DNA of 29,011 bases from positions 1 to 29,011 of the forward strand of contig DBLZ01000110.1 of the NCBI GenBank assembly GCA_002297545.1, read 5' to 3'. Position numbers and translations under genes: made by a program. How positions within the stretch are numbered: the stretch's first letter is position 1; each line of letters starts with the position of its first letter. Positions 15,145-23,658 of this stretch are shown here, piece by piece. The notes beneath the pieces were generated by a model, which did no database searches, had not been told where the DNA came from, and saw only the letters and a list, made by a program, of their open reading frames with translations. This DNA is from Prevotellaceae bacterium UBA711 (GTDB lineage: Bacteria; Bacteroidota; Bacteroidia; Bacteroidales; Bacteroidaceae).

Positions 15145-17445
15145 CTATTCGTGGTAATAGATGCGCTTCACACGCGATGAGACGGATGTCAGTATCTCAT
15201 AGGGTATGGTGTCGGCCACCTCGGCAAGTATGCCCGGAGACAGTTCTTCTCCAAACAGCAGCACCTGATCGCCCTCGTTCACATCGGGTATGTCCGTAAT
15301 GTCTATCATGCAGACATCCATGCAGATGTTCCCCACGTAGGGGGCACGCTGCCCATGTACCAGGCAGTAGGCACGCCCGCAGCCAAAGCGACGGAACCAT
15401 CCGTCGGCATATCCTATGGGGATGGAGGCAATGCGCGAGTCGCGAGTGAGTTGCCCCCGACGGCTGTAGCCCACGGTCTCGGTGGCCGCAACGTCGTGTA
15501 TCTGCAGTATGGTGGTCTTCAGCGTGGAGACATTGTGCAGCAACTCGTTGTTGCGCGGGTTGATACCATACAGTCCCAGTCCCAGGCGCACCATGTCCAT
15601 CTGGCGGGAGGAAAAATGCTCTATGCCGGCCGTGTTGCACATGTGGCGCAGGATGTGATGACGGAAGGCAGCCTGCAAGGCATCCGCACCGGCCAGATAG
15701 CGATGGTACTGCTCGGCAGAAAAGTCATCGAAGCCGTCGCAGTCGCTGCCCACGAAATGCGAGAACACCGAGCGTGGCACCACGGCCGTCTGCCCCTGCA
15801 GTCGCTCTATCAGCCTCGGCATGTCCTTCAGCGGGTCGAAGCCCATACGGTGCATTCCCGTGTCCAGTTTGATGTGGATGGGCATGTCGGTGATACCGGC
15901 ATGCTCTGCGGCATGGATGAGGGCATCCAGCAGGCGAAAACTGTAGACCTCCGGCTCCAGGTTGTACTCGAACATGGTGTTGAAGCTGGTCATCTCGGGG
16001 TTCATCACCATGATATTCTTGGTGATGCCGTTGGCACGCAGCAAGGCGCCCTCGTCGGCCACGGCCACAGCCAGGTAGGCCACCTGCTGCTGGCTCTGCA
16101 GCGTCTTGGCCACCTCCACGGCTCCGGCTCCATAGGCATCGGCCTTGACCATGCAGACAATGCGCGTGGAAGGAGACAGGAAAGAGCGGTAGTAGTTGAG
16201 GTTCTCAACCACGGCACCCAGGTTAACCTCCAATATGGTCTCGTGGACCTTCTGCTCCATGGCCTCGGTGATGGCCTCGAAATGAAAGGCGTGGGCGCCC
16301 TTTATAAGCACCAGACTGTCGCGCAATGCCGCAAACTCCGCCCCGGCCATGAACGAGGCCGTGTCGGCAAAGAAAGAGCAGCGCATACCCGTCTGGCGGA
16401 AGCAGCCGGCACATGCCGTTATCTCCGGACCTATGCCTATGAAGTGCTCCACGCCACGGTTACAGGCCAGACGCGCCGCATGGGCATAGAGTTCGTGCGA
16501 CGGCAGCCCCGTCTGCAGAATATCGCTCAGTATGAGCACACGGTGCTGACGGTTCGCGTCGGCACGACGGTTCATGAAGTCCAAAGCTATGTCCAGACTG
16601 CCGGGGTCGCTATTGCATGTATCATTGATGAGCGTACACCCGTGACGCCCCGTCTTCACCTCCAGACGCATGGCTACGGGTTCCAAACGGGCCAGACGCT
16701 CCTGTATCACGTCCTCCGGCATGCCCAGATGGCGACAAACGCGGGCACACAGTTCCTTGTCGCGCTGCAAGGCATCAGTGCCACTCGCCTCGTCTGCCCC
16801 GAACACCACGGGACAATCCTTGAACAGCAGCATCTTCTCGGCACGCTTCTGCTCCATGCTCTCGAAGTTCTCCTGATGTGCGTCGCCCAGGCCGGTGAAC
16901 ACTCCTATAGTGGGCTGTATCATGCCCTGCAGCGTTGCCATCTCGCCCGGCTTGCTGATGCCGGCCTCGAAGATGCCTATGGCGCTCTTGGAGTTCAACT
17001 GCCAGATGCTCAGCGGCACTCCAATCTGTGAATTATAGCTGCGTGGAGAGCGCGTCACCGTCATGTCTGGAGACAACATCTGATAGAGCCACTCCTTGAC
17101 CACAGTTTTGCCGTTGCTGCCCGTTATGCCTATGACAGGTATATCGAAAGTCTCGCGATGGCGCTCAGCCAGACGCTGCAGAGCCGTGAGCGTGTCGGGC
17201 ACCAGCAATTGGACGGCATCCGGCATGCCCTCCTGGAGCGTGTCCACGACGAAGGCTCGCACACCACGCTCGTAGAGCTCGCGTACATATCGGTGCCCGT
17301 CGCCACGTTCGGTGCGCAGGGCAAAGAACAACGTGTTCTCGGGGAAACACAGGCTGCGGCTGTCGGTCAGCAACCATTCCACATCCATCTCCGCCCCGGC
17401 GGTGAGCTGTAGCCCATAGTACGAGGCAATAGTAGTTATTCGCAT
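15145..17445 (-). CDS. murF-alr: Bifunctional UDP-MurNAc-tripeptide:D-Ala-D-Ala ligase / alanine racemase
   Basis: A fusion of two peptidoglycan-precursor enzymes, common in Bacteroidetes. The N-terminal half (to about 385) is MurF, with ATP loop GITGSNGKTVVKEW near residues 106-119 and EAGISKPGEM further on. The C-terminal half (from about 392) is alanine racemase: the pyridoxal phosphate lysine is near residue 434 in VKADAYGAG, and VGYSRRGQL holds the likely second catalytic Tyr before IPIGYADGW. It makes D-Ala from L-Ala and joins D-Ala-D-Ala to the UDP-tripeptide in the cytoplasm. ATG at 17445 is preferred over an upstream TTG and overlaps the end of the GSCFA gene by ten bases, suggesting coupling. 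Confidence 0.95.
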   Translation of the reverse strand: MRITTIASYYGLQLTAGAEMDVEWLLTDSRSLCFPENTLFFALRTERGDGHRYVRELYERGVRAFVVDTLQEGMPDAVQLLVPDTLTALQRLAERHRETFDIPVIGITGSNGKTVVKEWLYQMLSPDMTVTRSPRSYNSQIGVPLSIWQLNSKSAIGIFEAGISKPGEMATLQGMIQPTIGVFTGLGDAHQENFESMEQKRAEKMLLFKDCPVVFGADEASGTDALQRDKELCARVCRHLGMPEDVIQERLARLEPVAMRLEVKTGRHGCTLINDTCNSDPGSLDIALDFMNRRADANRQHRVLILSDILQTGLPSHELYAHAARLACNRGVEHFIGIGPEITACAGCFRQTGMRCSFFADTASFMAGAEFAALRDSLVLIKGAHAFHFEAITEAMEQKVHETILEVNLGAVVENLNYYRSFLSPSTRIVCMVKADAYGAGAVEVAKTLQSQQQVAYLAVAVADEGALLRANGITKNIMVMNPEMTSFNTMFEYNLEPEVYSFRLLDALIHAAEHAGITDMPIHIKLDTGMHRMGFDPLKDMPRLIERLQGQTAVVPRSVFSHFVGSDCDGFDDFSAEQYHRYLAGADALQAAFRHHILRHMCNTAGIEHFSSRQMDMVRLGLGLYGINPRNNELLHNVSTLKTTILQIHDVAATETVGYSRRGQLTRDSRIASIPIGYADGWFRRFGCGRAYCLVHGQRAPYVGNICMDVCMIDITDIPDVNEGDQVLLFGEELSPGILAEVADTIPYEILTSVSSRVKRIYYHE

Positions 17446-18179
17446 AGTCTGTTCCAAATTATCTCCACGGCTTCAGGTGCCGGATGCAAGCCGTCCGCCG
17501 CATAATAAGCGTAGTCCCTCAGTTCGTCCATCATAATCTCGTACGACGGAAAATAGTCCACCTGCCCGGGGAACATGCCGCATGTGCGGTCGATAGCCAG
17601 GAGCAGGACGGCCTTGCTCAGTTGAGAGCGGTGCCATCCGTACTTGCGGTAACGGAAGGGACTCAGGGTAAATGTAATGTTCAATGTCGGGTTGCTGTGC
17701 AGCAACATCCCGATGGTCTCGCACAGTATCTGTACGGTGTCGTCCAAGGAAAGGCTATCCTCCACAAAAAGGCTGTCGGGCTGACGCTGGCAGTTGCTCA
17801 CCACCATGCCGCCATCCCTGAGACGATAGCACACGTTGGTGCCCAGGGTGATGAACAGGCGGTCGGCACGGCGCAAGGCCTCACCCAGGCCGGCATAGGC
17901 CTGCTGTACCATGTTGCGCGCCTCTTCTTCCCGCGAATGGCGAAAACGCGTATTGGCCAACCAGCATCGCCATTCCTGCATGGCCTCATCCAGGAACATG
18001 GGCAACTCTGCGGCGCTTCCCGCAAGAGCGTGGCGAACGGTATTGCGCACGCTCTCGGGATTGAAAAGCGTACCCAGCGGATTGCACACGGCCGGATAGC
18101 CCTCGGCCTGCATTCTCTCGCCAACGTTCTGGGAGAAACACGAACCTAAAAGCACGTACTTTTGGTCTCTGTCCAACAT
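17436..18179 (-). CDS. GSCFA domain protein
   Basis: A 247-residue protein with the family signature GSCFSQNVGERM at residues 12-23, close to the N-terminus, then NPLGTLFNP, FITLGTN and SPFRYRKYGW. The end has DGLHPAPEAVEIIWNRL, recalling the Asp-x-x-His of SGNH-type hydrolases. Family members in Bacteroidales often carry about 20 further N-terminal residues, so this start may be slightly short, but no earlier start was seen before the promoter. Function in the family is not established; the coupling to murF-alr suggests a cell-envelope role by context only. Confidence 0.85.
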   Translation of the reverse strand: MLDRDQKYVLLGSCFSQNVGERMQAEGYPAVCNPLGTLFNPESVRNTVRHALAGSAAELPMFLDEAMQEWRCWLANTRFRHSREEEARNMVQQAYAGLGEALRRADRLFITLGTNVCYRLRDGGMVVSNCQRQPDSLFVEDSLSLDDTVQILCETIGMLLHSNPTLNITFTLSPFRYRKYGWHRSQLSKAVLLLAIDRTCGMFPGQVDYFPSYEIMMDELRDYAYYAADGLHPAPEAVEIIWNRLCE

Positions 18180-18210
18180 GGTTGCCTGATGTTTTCTACG
18201 GTTTCACACA

Positions 18211-18218
18211 CAAAGGTA
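18211..18218 (-). promoter_or_regulatory. Promoter -7 box TACCTTTG for the GSCFA-murF-alr unit
   Basis: The box lies about 32 bases before the GSCFA ATG on the minus strand and faces away from the dxs promoter. The -33 element is unclear. Confidence 0.6.
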
Positions 18219-18261
18219 CGAAAAAAGAGGTGACCACGGCCATAGGATAGCTTTTTTTTCT

Positions 18262-18269
18262 TACCTTTG
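18262..18269 (+). promoter_or_regulatory. Promoter -7 box TACCTTTG for dxs-trkA
   Basis: TACCTTTG follows a T-run (18252-18259) and lies 24 bases before the GTG start of dxs. It rules out the TTG at 18267 as a start codon. Confidence 0.65.
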
Positions 18270-18293
18270 CTATGCAATCATAAACAGACAGTC

Positions 18294-20237
18294 GTGAATA
18301 CGAAGCAATATAAGCTGCTTTCCACCATAACCTACCCCTCGGACCTAAGGCGCCTGTCCGTGGACCAGCTGCCGCAGGTGTGCAACGAATTACGCGCTTT
18401 CCTTATAGATGAACTCAGCCGGAACCCCGGACACTTTGCCAGCAGTCTGGGCGTTGTGGAACTTACAGTGGCGCTGCACTATGTCTTTGACACACCGGAA
18501 GACCGCATAGTGTGGGACGTGGGGCACCAGGCATACGGGCACAAGATTCTGACTGGGCGCCGCGAACAGTTCCACACCAACCGCCACCTGGGTGGCATAA
18601 AGCCATTCCCCTCGCCCGCAGAGAGCGAATACGATGCCTCCACGTGCGGACACGCCTCGGTAAGCATCTCCACAGCCCTCGGCATGGCCGTGGCTGCCAA
18701 GAAACAAGGCAGCAAGCGGCACGTGGTGGCCGTGATAGGCGATGGCGCGATGAGCGGGGGACTGGCCTTCGAGGGCCTGAACAATGCAGGATACATCCCC
18801 AACAACATGCTCATCATCTTGAACGACAACGACATGAGCATAGACCATGCGGTGGGAGGCATGAACAATTACCTGAACCGACTGCACACCAGTATAACGT
18901 ACAATCACCTGAGAAACGAGGCTGCACGCAAACTGTCGTCGTGGGGATGGCTCAACGAGGAGGGGAAGAAGCGCATCATACGTCTGAACAACTCCATCAA
19001 ATCCTTCGTGCACAAGCGCCACAATATCTTCGAGGGCATAGACATACGCTACTTCGGACCACAGGACGGACATGATGTCATAGAGCTTGTGCGTACGCTG
19101 CGCAACATCAAGGATATGTCGGGCCCGCGCCTGCTGCATATACTCACAGAAAAGGGATTTGGCTACAAGCCGGCCATGGACGACCCCACTACGTTCCATG
19201 CTCCCGGATGTTTCGACCCCAAGACGGGAGAACGCGCAGGAGCAAACGCAGGCAGCAAGAACACACCGCCACGCTATCAGGATGTCTTCGGAGAGACACT
19301 CCTGGAGATGGCACGGCTGAACAAACGCATCATAGGAGTGACTCCGGCCATGCCCACCGGATGCTCCATGAACATCATGATGCATGAGATACCGGACAGA
19401 TGCTTCGACGTGGGCATAGCCGAGGGACATGCCGTGACGTTCTCGGCAGGTATGGCCGCAGATGGGCTGATACCGGTGTGCAACATCTACTCCAACTTTG
19501 CACAACGTGCCTATGACAACATAATACACGACGTGGCCATAAGCAGGCTGCACGTAGTGCTGTGTCTGGACAGGGCCGGACTTGTGGGCGAGGACGGCCC
19601 CACACACCATGGAGTGTTCGACCTGGTGTCGCTGCGTGCCGTGCCAAACCTGACTATAGCCTCGCCCATGAACGAGGCCGAATTGCGACGACTGATGTAC
19701 ACGGCCATAGAGCGTCAGGACGGGCCCTTCGTCATACGCTATCCGCGAGGCAATGGTGTGATGCCCGACTGGCGATGCCCCCTGGAAGCGGTGGAAACGG
19801 GCACCGGACGTTGCATCAGCAGCGGACGCGGGCAACAAGGAAAGGAACCAGACACCGTGGTGCTTAGCCTCGGCCCGTTGGGCAATGTGGTGGCAGAAGC
19901 CATCAAGGAGTTGGAGGAAAAGGACGAGGGCACTCCCCTGCCCGCCCACTACGACATGCGTTTTCTCAAACCGCTGGACGAGAGCATTATGGAGAAAGTG
20001 GCGCGGAACTACGACAATATCATCACCGTGGAAGACGGGGCGCGCAACGGCGGCTTCGGTTCGGCGGTGCTGGAATGGCTATCGGACCACGGCTACTCCA
20101 AACACGTGAGACGCCTGGGCATTCCCGACAACTTCGTGGAACACGGCAAACCGGCCGAGCTTTATCACATCGTAGGGTTGGACAAAGAGGGCATCTTACA
20201 GGCCATCACCGGCATGCAGGGCATCATAGGTGAATAG
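18294..20237 (+). CDS. dxs: 1-deoxy-D-xylulose-5-phosphate synthase
   Basis: Dxs condenses pyruvate and glyceraldehyde 3-phosphate, with thiamin diphosphate, to start the MEP isoprenoid pathway. From GTG 18294 the protein has 647 residues, near the family norm. Signatures are DVGHQAYGHKILTGR, the thiamin/Mg motif GDGAMSGG starting near residue 149 and ending NDNDMSI about 30 residues later, and the pyrimidine-domain EGHAVTFSAGMA and DRAGLVGEDGPTHHG. The transketolase C-terminal domain follows (MRFLKPLDESI, VEDGARNGGFGSAV). The alternative TTG at 18267 lies in the promoter. trkA follows after 59 bases on the same strand. Confidence 0.96.
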   Translation: MNTKQYKLLSTITYPSDLRRLSVDQLPQVCNELRAFLIDELSRNPGHFASSLGVVELTVALHYVFDTPEDRIVWDVGHQAYGHKILTGRREQFHTNRHLGGIKPFPSPAESEYDASTCGHASVSISTALGMAVAAKKQGSKRHVVAVIGDGAMSGGLAFEGLNNAGYIPNNMLIILNDNDMSIDHAVGGMNNYLNRLHTSITYNHLRNEAARKLSSWGWLNEEGKKRIIRLNNSIKSFVHKRHNIFEGIDIRYFGPQDGHDVIELVRTLRNIKDMSGPRLLHILTEKGFGYKPAMDDPTTFHAPGCFDPKTGERAGANAGSKNTPPRYQDVFGETLLEMARLNKRIIGVTPAMPTGCSMNIMMHEIPDRCFDVGIAEGHAVTFSAGMAADGLIPVCNIYSNFAQRAYDNIIHDVAISRLHVVLCLDRAGLVGEDGPTHHGVFDLVSLRAVPNLTIASPMNEAELRRLMYTAIERQDGPFVIRYPRGNGVMPDWRCPLEAVETGTGRCISSGRGQQGKEPDTVVLSLGPLGNVVAEAIKELEEKDEGTPLPAHYDMRFLKPLDESIMEKVARNYDNIITVEDGARNGGFGSAVLEWLSDHGYSKHVRRLGIPDNFVEHGKPAELYHIVGLDKEGILQAITGMQGIIGE

Positions 20238-20296
20238 CCTCGTCTCTCCACCCCGATGCATGCCACCAACAACATCAACATTACAGCACATAGGAC

Positions 20297-21691
20297 ATGA
20301 AGATAATCATCGCAGGTGCGGGTGCAGTAGGCACACATCTGGCCGAACTGCTATCCCAGGAAAATCATGACATAATTCTCATGGACGAGGACCCGGAGAA
20401 GACCGAGGCCTTGTCCGGGGGAAACTATGACATACTGGTGATGAACGTTTCGCCGACAAGCATCAACGGACTGAAGGAGGCCGGAGTTGCACACACGGAT
20501 CTCTTCATAGGCGTGACGCCGGAAGAGACCATGAACATCACCTGTTGCATATTGGCACACACCCTTGGCGCCAAGAAGACTGTGGCACGTGTGGACAACA
20601 GCGAGTACACCACCGAGTACTATCGCGAGGTGTTCAAGAAGATGGGCATAGACTCACTGGTGTATCCCGAGGAACTGGCCGCCCAGGAAATAATCGACGG
20701 ACTGAAGCGCTCGTGGGTGCGCCAGTACTGGGAAGTACACAACGGTGCCTTGTGCCTGATGGGGATCAAGCTAAGGGAAGAGGCCGGCGAACTGCTGGAC
20801 AAGCCGCTGAAAGAACTGTGCGGCCCAACATCTCCATACCACATCGTAGCCATCAAGAGGGACGAAGCCACCATCATTCCCAATGGTAACACAGAGCTGC
20901 GGCTTGGCGACATCGCCTATTTCATGACTACGCGCAAGGACATTTCCCTCATACGCAAGATAGTGGGCAAGGAGGGGTATGCCGATGTACGCAAGGCCAT
21001 GATAATGGGAGGCGGCGACATAACGGTGCACGTGGCACATGCCAAGCCGGACAACATCAGTCTGAAAATAATAGAGCAGGACGAGGAACGCTGCCAGGAA
21101 CTGCTGGAGCTGCTTGACAATGACGATATCATGATTATCCATGGCGACGCACGCGACACCGACCTGCTGATAGACGAAGGCATACGCGACGTACAGGGCT
21201 TTGCCGCACTGACGGGCAATACGGAGAACAACATACTGGCGTGCCTGGCTGCCAAACGCCTGGGAGTGAGAAAAACTGTGGCGCAGGTGGAGAACATGGA
21301 CTACGTGAGCATGGCGGGCAAACTGGACATAGGCACCATAGTAAACAAAAAGGCCATCGCCGCCAGTCACATTTACCGCATGCTGCTGGGTACCGATGTT
21401 GCCAACATTCGACGCCTGACCATTGCCGATGCTGATGTTGCGGAGTTCTACGCGGCAGAGGACAGCCCCATAACCAAGAAGCCGGTACGCGAATTCAGGT
21501 TTCCCGCAGGCATAATTCTAGGTGGCTTGGTGCGCGATGGTGTGGGCATGAGCATCGGCGGCAACACCACCATTATGCCAGGCGACTGTGTGGTTGTGTT
21601 CAGCAAAGCAGGCATGATAAGACAAATAGACTGTTACTTTACTCCGCCCATCTCGACCGTAGGGCGCATAATCTCTGCCCTAAGCCATTGA
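20297..21691 (+). CDS. trkA: Trk potassium uptake system regulatory protein TrkA
   Basis: TrkA is the cytoplasmic NAD(H)-binding gating subunit of the TrkH/KtrB-type K+ channel. The 464-residue protein has two RCK halves. The first Rossmann motif is MKIIIAGAGAVGTHLAELL; the second begins near residue 232 (KAMIMGGGDITVHVAHA) and is partly degenerate. TrkA_C domains follow each half. The C-terminus after VVVFSKAGMIRQIDCYF carries about 15 extra residues compared with what I expect of the family. The last 12 bases overlap the converging DUF4435 gene. A trkH partner, which commonly follows trkA in this phylum, is not present downstream. Confidence 0.93.
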   Translation: MKIIIAGAGAVGTHLAELLSQENHDIILMDEDPEKTEALSGGNYDILVMNVSPTSINGLKEAGVAHTDLFIGVTPEETMNITCCILAHTLGAKKTVARVDNSEYTTEYYREVFKKMGIDSLVYPEELAAQEIIDGLKRSWVRQYWEVHNGALCLMGIKLREEAGELLDKPLKELCGPTSPYHIVAIKRDEATIIPNGNTELRLGDIAYFMTTRKDISLIRKIVGKEGYADVRKAMIMGGGDITVHVAHAKPDNISLKIIEQDEERCQELLELLDNDDIMIIHGDARDTDLLIDEGIRDVQGFAALTGNTENNILACLAAKRLGVRKTVAQVENMDYVSMAGKLDIGTIVNKKAIAASHIYRMLLGTDVANIRRLTIADADVAEFYAAEDSPITKKPVREFRFPAGIILGGLVRDGVGMSIGGNTTIMPGDCVVVFSKAGMIRQIDCYFTPPISTVGRIISALSH

Positions 21692-22747
21692 GGTTGCGGA
21701 TTTGCCGACAACTGGCACAGAGGACTCAGTTCCTGCATCGACCGATGCAGAAACGACCGTCCTGCCCACCTCGGAGACAAGCCGTTCGATGTCGTTTCGA
21801 AGCCATTGATAAGGAATGGAATTGCGATGGGCTACATTCTTCTTCAAAGCCTCATCGATGGAAAGGCTGCTGTGCCGATAACCGGCCAGTTCGTTTTGGC
21901 GTTGTGTCTCGTGCATGGCAAGGTCGTTGATGTCCCTCTCGCGCTCACGCCTCAATTTGTGGCAGATTGGCTGCAGCAAAGGCAGCACCACTCCGTCCAT
22001 CAGTCCGTGGCCCTGCATGAAAAGATATGTGGTGTCGGGAGTCAGACCTCTGGAGAGCAGTTCCTCCCTCACGGGAACGTATGTCTTCTTGCCCTCCGGA
22101 AAGTGCTGGTGCAGCCAGTTGATCTTCTTGTTCACGCGCCTGCGCACATGCTCCAGGGTGATTTCCGGGTTGGCTATGTTCACATCATGATACGTGACGG
22201 TGTCCACCATCTGCATGATGCCGAACTCGTTGTCCCTACCCATGCGGTAGGACCATATACTCCATACGAACAAGGGCCACACTATGCGGCTGTACTCCTG
22301 CATGTAAGCTTCAAGATTGATCAACTCGCGATCGTTCAGGGTAGCACGTGTACAGGCACGATGCAGTCCCTCGGCATAGCAGAGGTAGTTCTCTATGGCA
22401 TAGACATACGTGTGCAGGATGTACTTGTTGTTACACAACTCTCGGCTGACCGGAGTCCTTCCCTGCATGAGCCAATCATAGTCGGCATCCACACAGGCTA
22501 TCATATAGGGCCCAAGATTGTTCATCATGGCAGACTTCTTGCCCTTGCACAACGATGTGCGCGAAGGCAGCATGACGCGGAAGCCAAGTGTGTCGGTCTC
22601 AAATTCGTCCAGCACATCACGCCAAAAGGCAATGTCATCGTAGCTCTCGACATAGGCCACGATGAACTTTTTGGCTTTGTTAGGCTTCAACCTGTTGGCG
22701 GCTGCGATATACTCCGACGTGACGTTGGATACCAGTCTTCTCCCCAT
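21680..22747 (-). CDS. DUF4435 (TOPRIM-like) protein, partner of the ATPase; defence-like
   Basis: A 355-residue protein. AYVESYDDIAFW (31-42, with Glu34) and ACVDADYDW (84-92, with Asp87 and Asp89) match the metal-binding Glu and DxD of TOPRIM folds. TYVYAIENYLC (113-123) is the signature of DUF4435. In known systems (PARIS AriB) DUF4435 proteins are the toxic nuclease released by a partner ABC ATPase. The region 130-300 is helical; the Ser/Val-rich tail (about 325-355) looks disordered. It follows the ATPase by 54 bases and, unlike all other genes here, has a perfect AGGAGG six bases before its ATG. The pairing supports a two-component nuclease role; activity is not shown by sequence. Confidence 0.8.
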   Translation of the reverse strand: MGRRLVSNVTSEYIAAANRLKPNKAKKFIVAYVESYDDIAFWRDVLDEFETDTLGFRVMLPSRTSLCKGKKSAMMNNLGPYMIACVDADYDWLMQGRTPVSRELCNNKYILHTYVYAIENYLCYAEGLHRACTRATLNDRELINLEAYMQEYSRIVWPLFVWSIWSYRMGRDNEFGIMQMVDTVTYHDVNIANPEITLEHVRRRVNKKINWLHQHFPEGKKTYVPVREELLSRGLTPDTTYLFMQGHGLMDGVVLPLLQPICHKLRRERERDINDLAMHETQRQNELAGYRHSSLSIDEALKKNVAHRNSIPYQWLRNDIERLVSEVGRTVVSASVDAGTESSVPVVGKSATSMA

Positions 22748-22753
22748 TGCCGT

Positions 22754-22759
22754 CCTCCT
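22754..22759 (-). promoter_or_regulatory. Shine-Dalgarno AGGAGG of the DUF4435 gene
   Basis: AGGAGG lies six bases before the ATG at 22747 on the minus strand. Such a strong ribosome binding site is unusual in Bacteroidetes and is absent before the other genes in the window, which may point to a foreign origin or a need for high translation. Confidence 0.7.
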
Positions 22760-22801
22760 TGCGTGAATGAATGATGTCTATACCTTATTATATATAAGGC
22801 G

Positions 22802-23605
22802 TCAGAACAATATGTCCTCCACATCCGTGACACATTCTGCCCAGCCGTCCATGATGACAGCCGGCGAGTGTGTGGTCAGTATGATCTGAACATTGGGATT
22901 GAGGTCGAGTATCAGACGCACGAGCCTTTGCTGCCATTCGACATGCAGAGAGATCTCCGGTTCGTCCATGAACAGGGTGCACTGCTTGCGGTCCTGCACC
23001 AACACAGTCAGCAGGATTATAAGCATTTGCTTCTCACCACTGCTCAACTGATACGGTGTGAGCTTCTCATCGCGTTGCAACAGCATTATCTCGTTACTCG
23101 TACGCAAAACGGTCTTGCCCGTCTCGGCAAAGAGAGAATCTACCACATCATAGAAGTGTCCCTTCTCCGCAGCTATCTCTTGCGCACGCAAATGGGCGTC
23201 AGGCACTTGATCCGTGAAGAGGGCCACCATGCGGTTTGACATATTCACCTGGAAGTCCAGAAAGCGACGTTGCAGCTGATACAACTGAAAGTCCAGTTCA
23301 CTATGAAGACTTAGGTCGGCAACCTTGGACAGGATGTCACTGGATATGAGGGGACGGTCAAAGGACCGTATGACATCAAACTCCACCTGTTCGGCATCTT
23401 CCGGCACGAAAGTCAGCGTCACACCGTCCACAGCCTTGGCCATGCGATCCACGTTCAGCAGTTTTTTCACCACGCGGTTCAGTATGGTGCTCTTGCCCAC
23501 ACCGTTGACCCCGCTGAGGATATTCACGTCGGGACGCAGATTCCATTCCACTCGCCGCGCTCCGCTCCAAAGGGAGTCTATCTCTATCTTTCCTATGTAT
23601 GCCAT
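22802..23605 (-). CDS. ABC/SMC-type AAA ATPase of a split OLD/PARIS-like pair
   Basis: A compact 267-residue ATPase of the RecF/SMC/OLD type. Walker A is GVNGVGKST (32-40), the ABC signature is LSSGEKQ (187-193), Walker B is LFMDEPEISLH (211-221, Asp214 and Glu215), and the H-loop is TTHSP (His246). All catalytic elements are intact. The middle region (about 80-180) is a short helical insertion instead of a long coiled coil. It precedes the DUF4435 gene, and this pairing is that of PARIS and class 4 OLD systems, in which the ATPase senses infection and controls the TOPRIM partner. Here the ATPase seems shorter than AriA. A TIR-like gene ends 53 bases upstream. Confidence 0.85.
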   Translation of the reverse strand: MAYIGKIEIDSLWSGARRVEWNLRPDVNILSGVNGVGKSTILNRVVKKLLNVDRMAKAVDGVTLTFVPEDAEQVEFDVIRSFDRPLISSDILSKVADLSLHSELDFQLYQLQRRFLDFQVNMSNRMVALFTDQVPDAHLRAQEIAAEKGHFYDVVDSLFAETGKTVLRTSNEIMLLQRDEKLTPYQLSSGEKQMLIILLTVLVQDRKQCTLFMDEPEISLHVEWQQRLVRLILDLNPNVQIILTTHSPAVIMDGWAECVTDVEDILF

Positions 23606-23658
23606 GACACCATATCGTTTTAACAGCCGGTTCTCGCGTCGCCCCTACCGACAAGCGT

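Noticed and set aside
15355..17031. 558-codon plus-strand ORF opposite murF-alr
   Set aside because: Composition is that of an antisense frame of a GC-rich gene; no motifs, and the opposite strand has clear MurF and Alr signatures.
18390..19949. 519-codon minus-strand ORF opposite dxs
   Set aside because: Same reasoning: antisense frame of dxs, rich in His, Val and Cys, with no domain.
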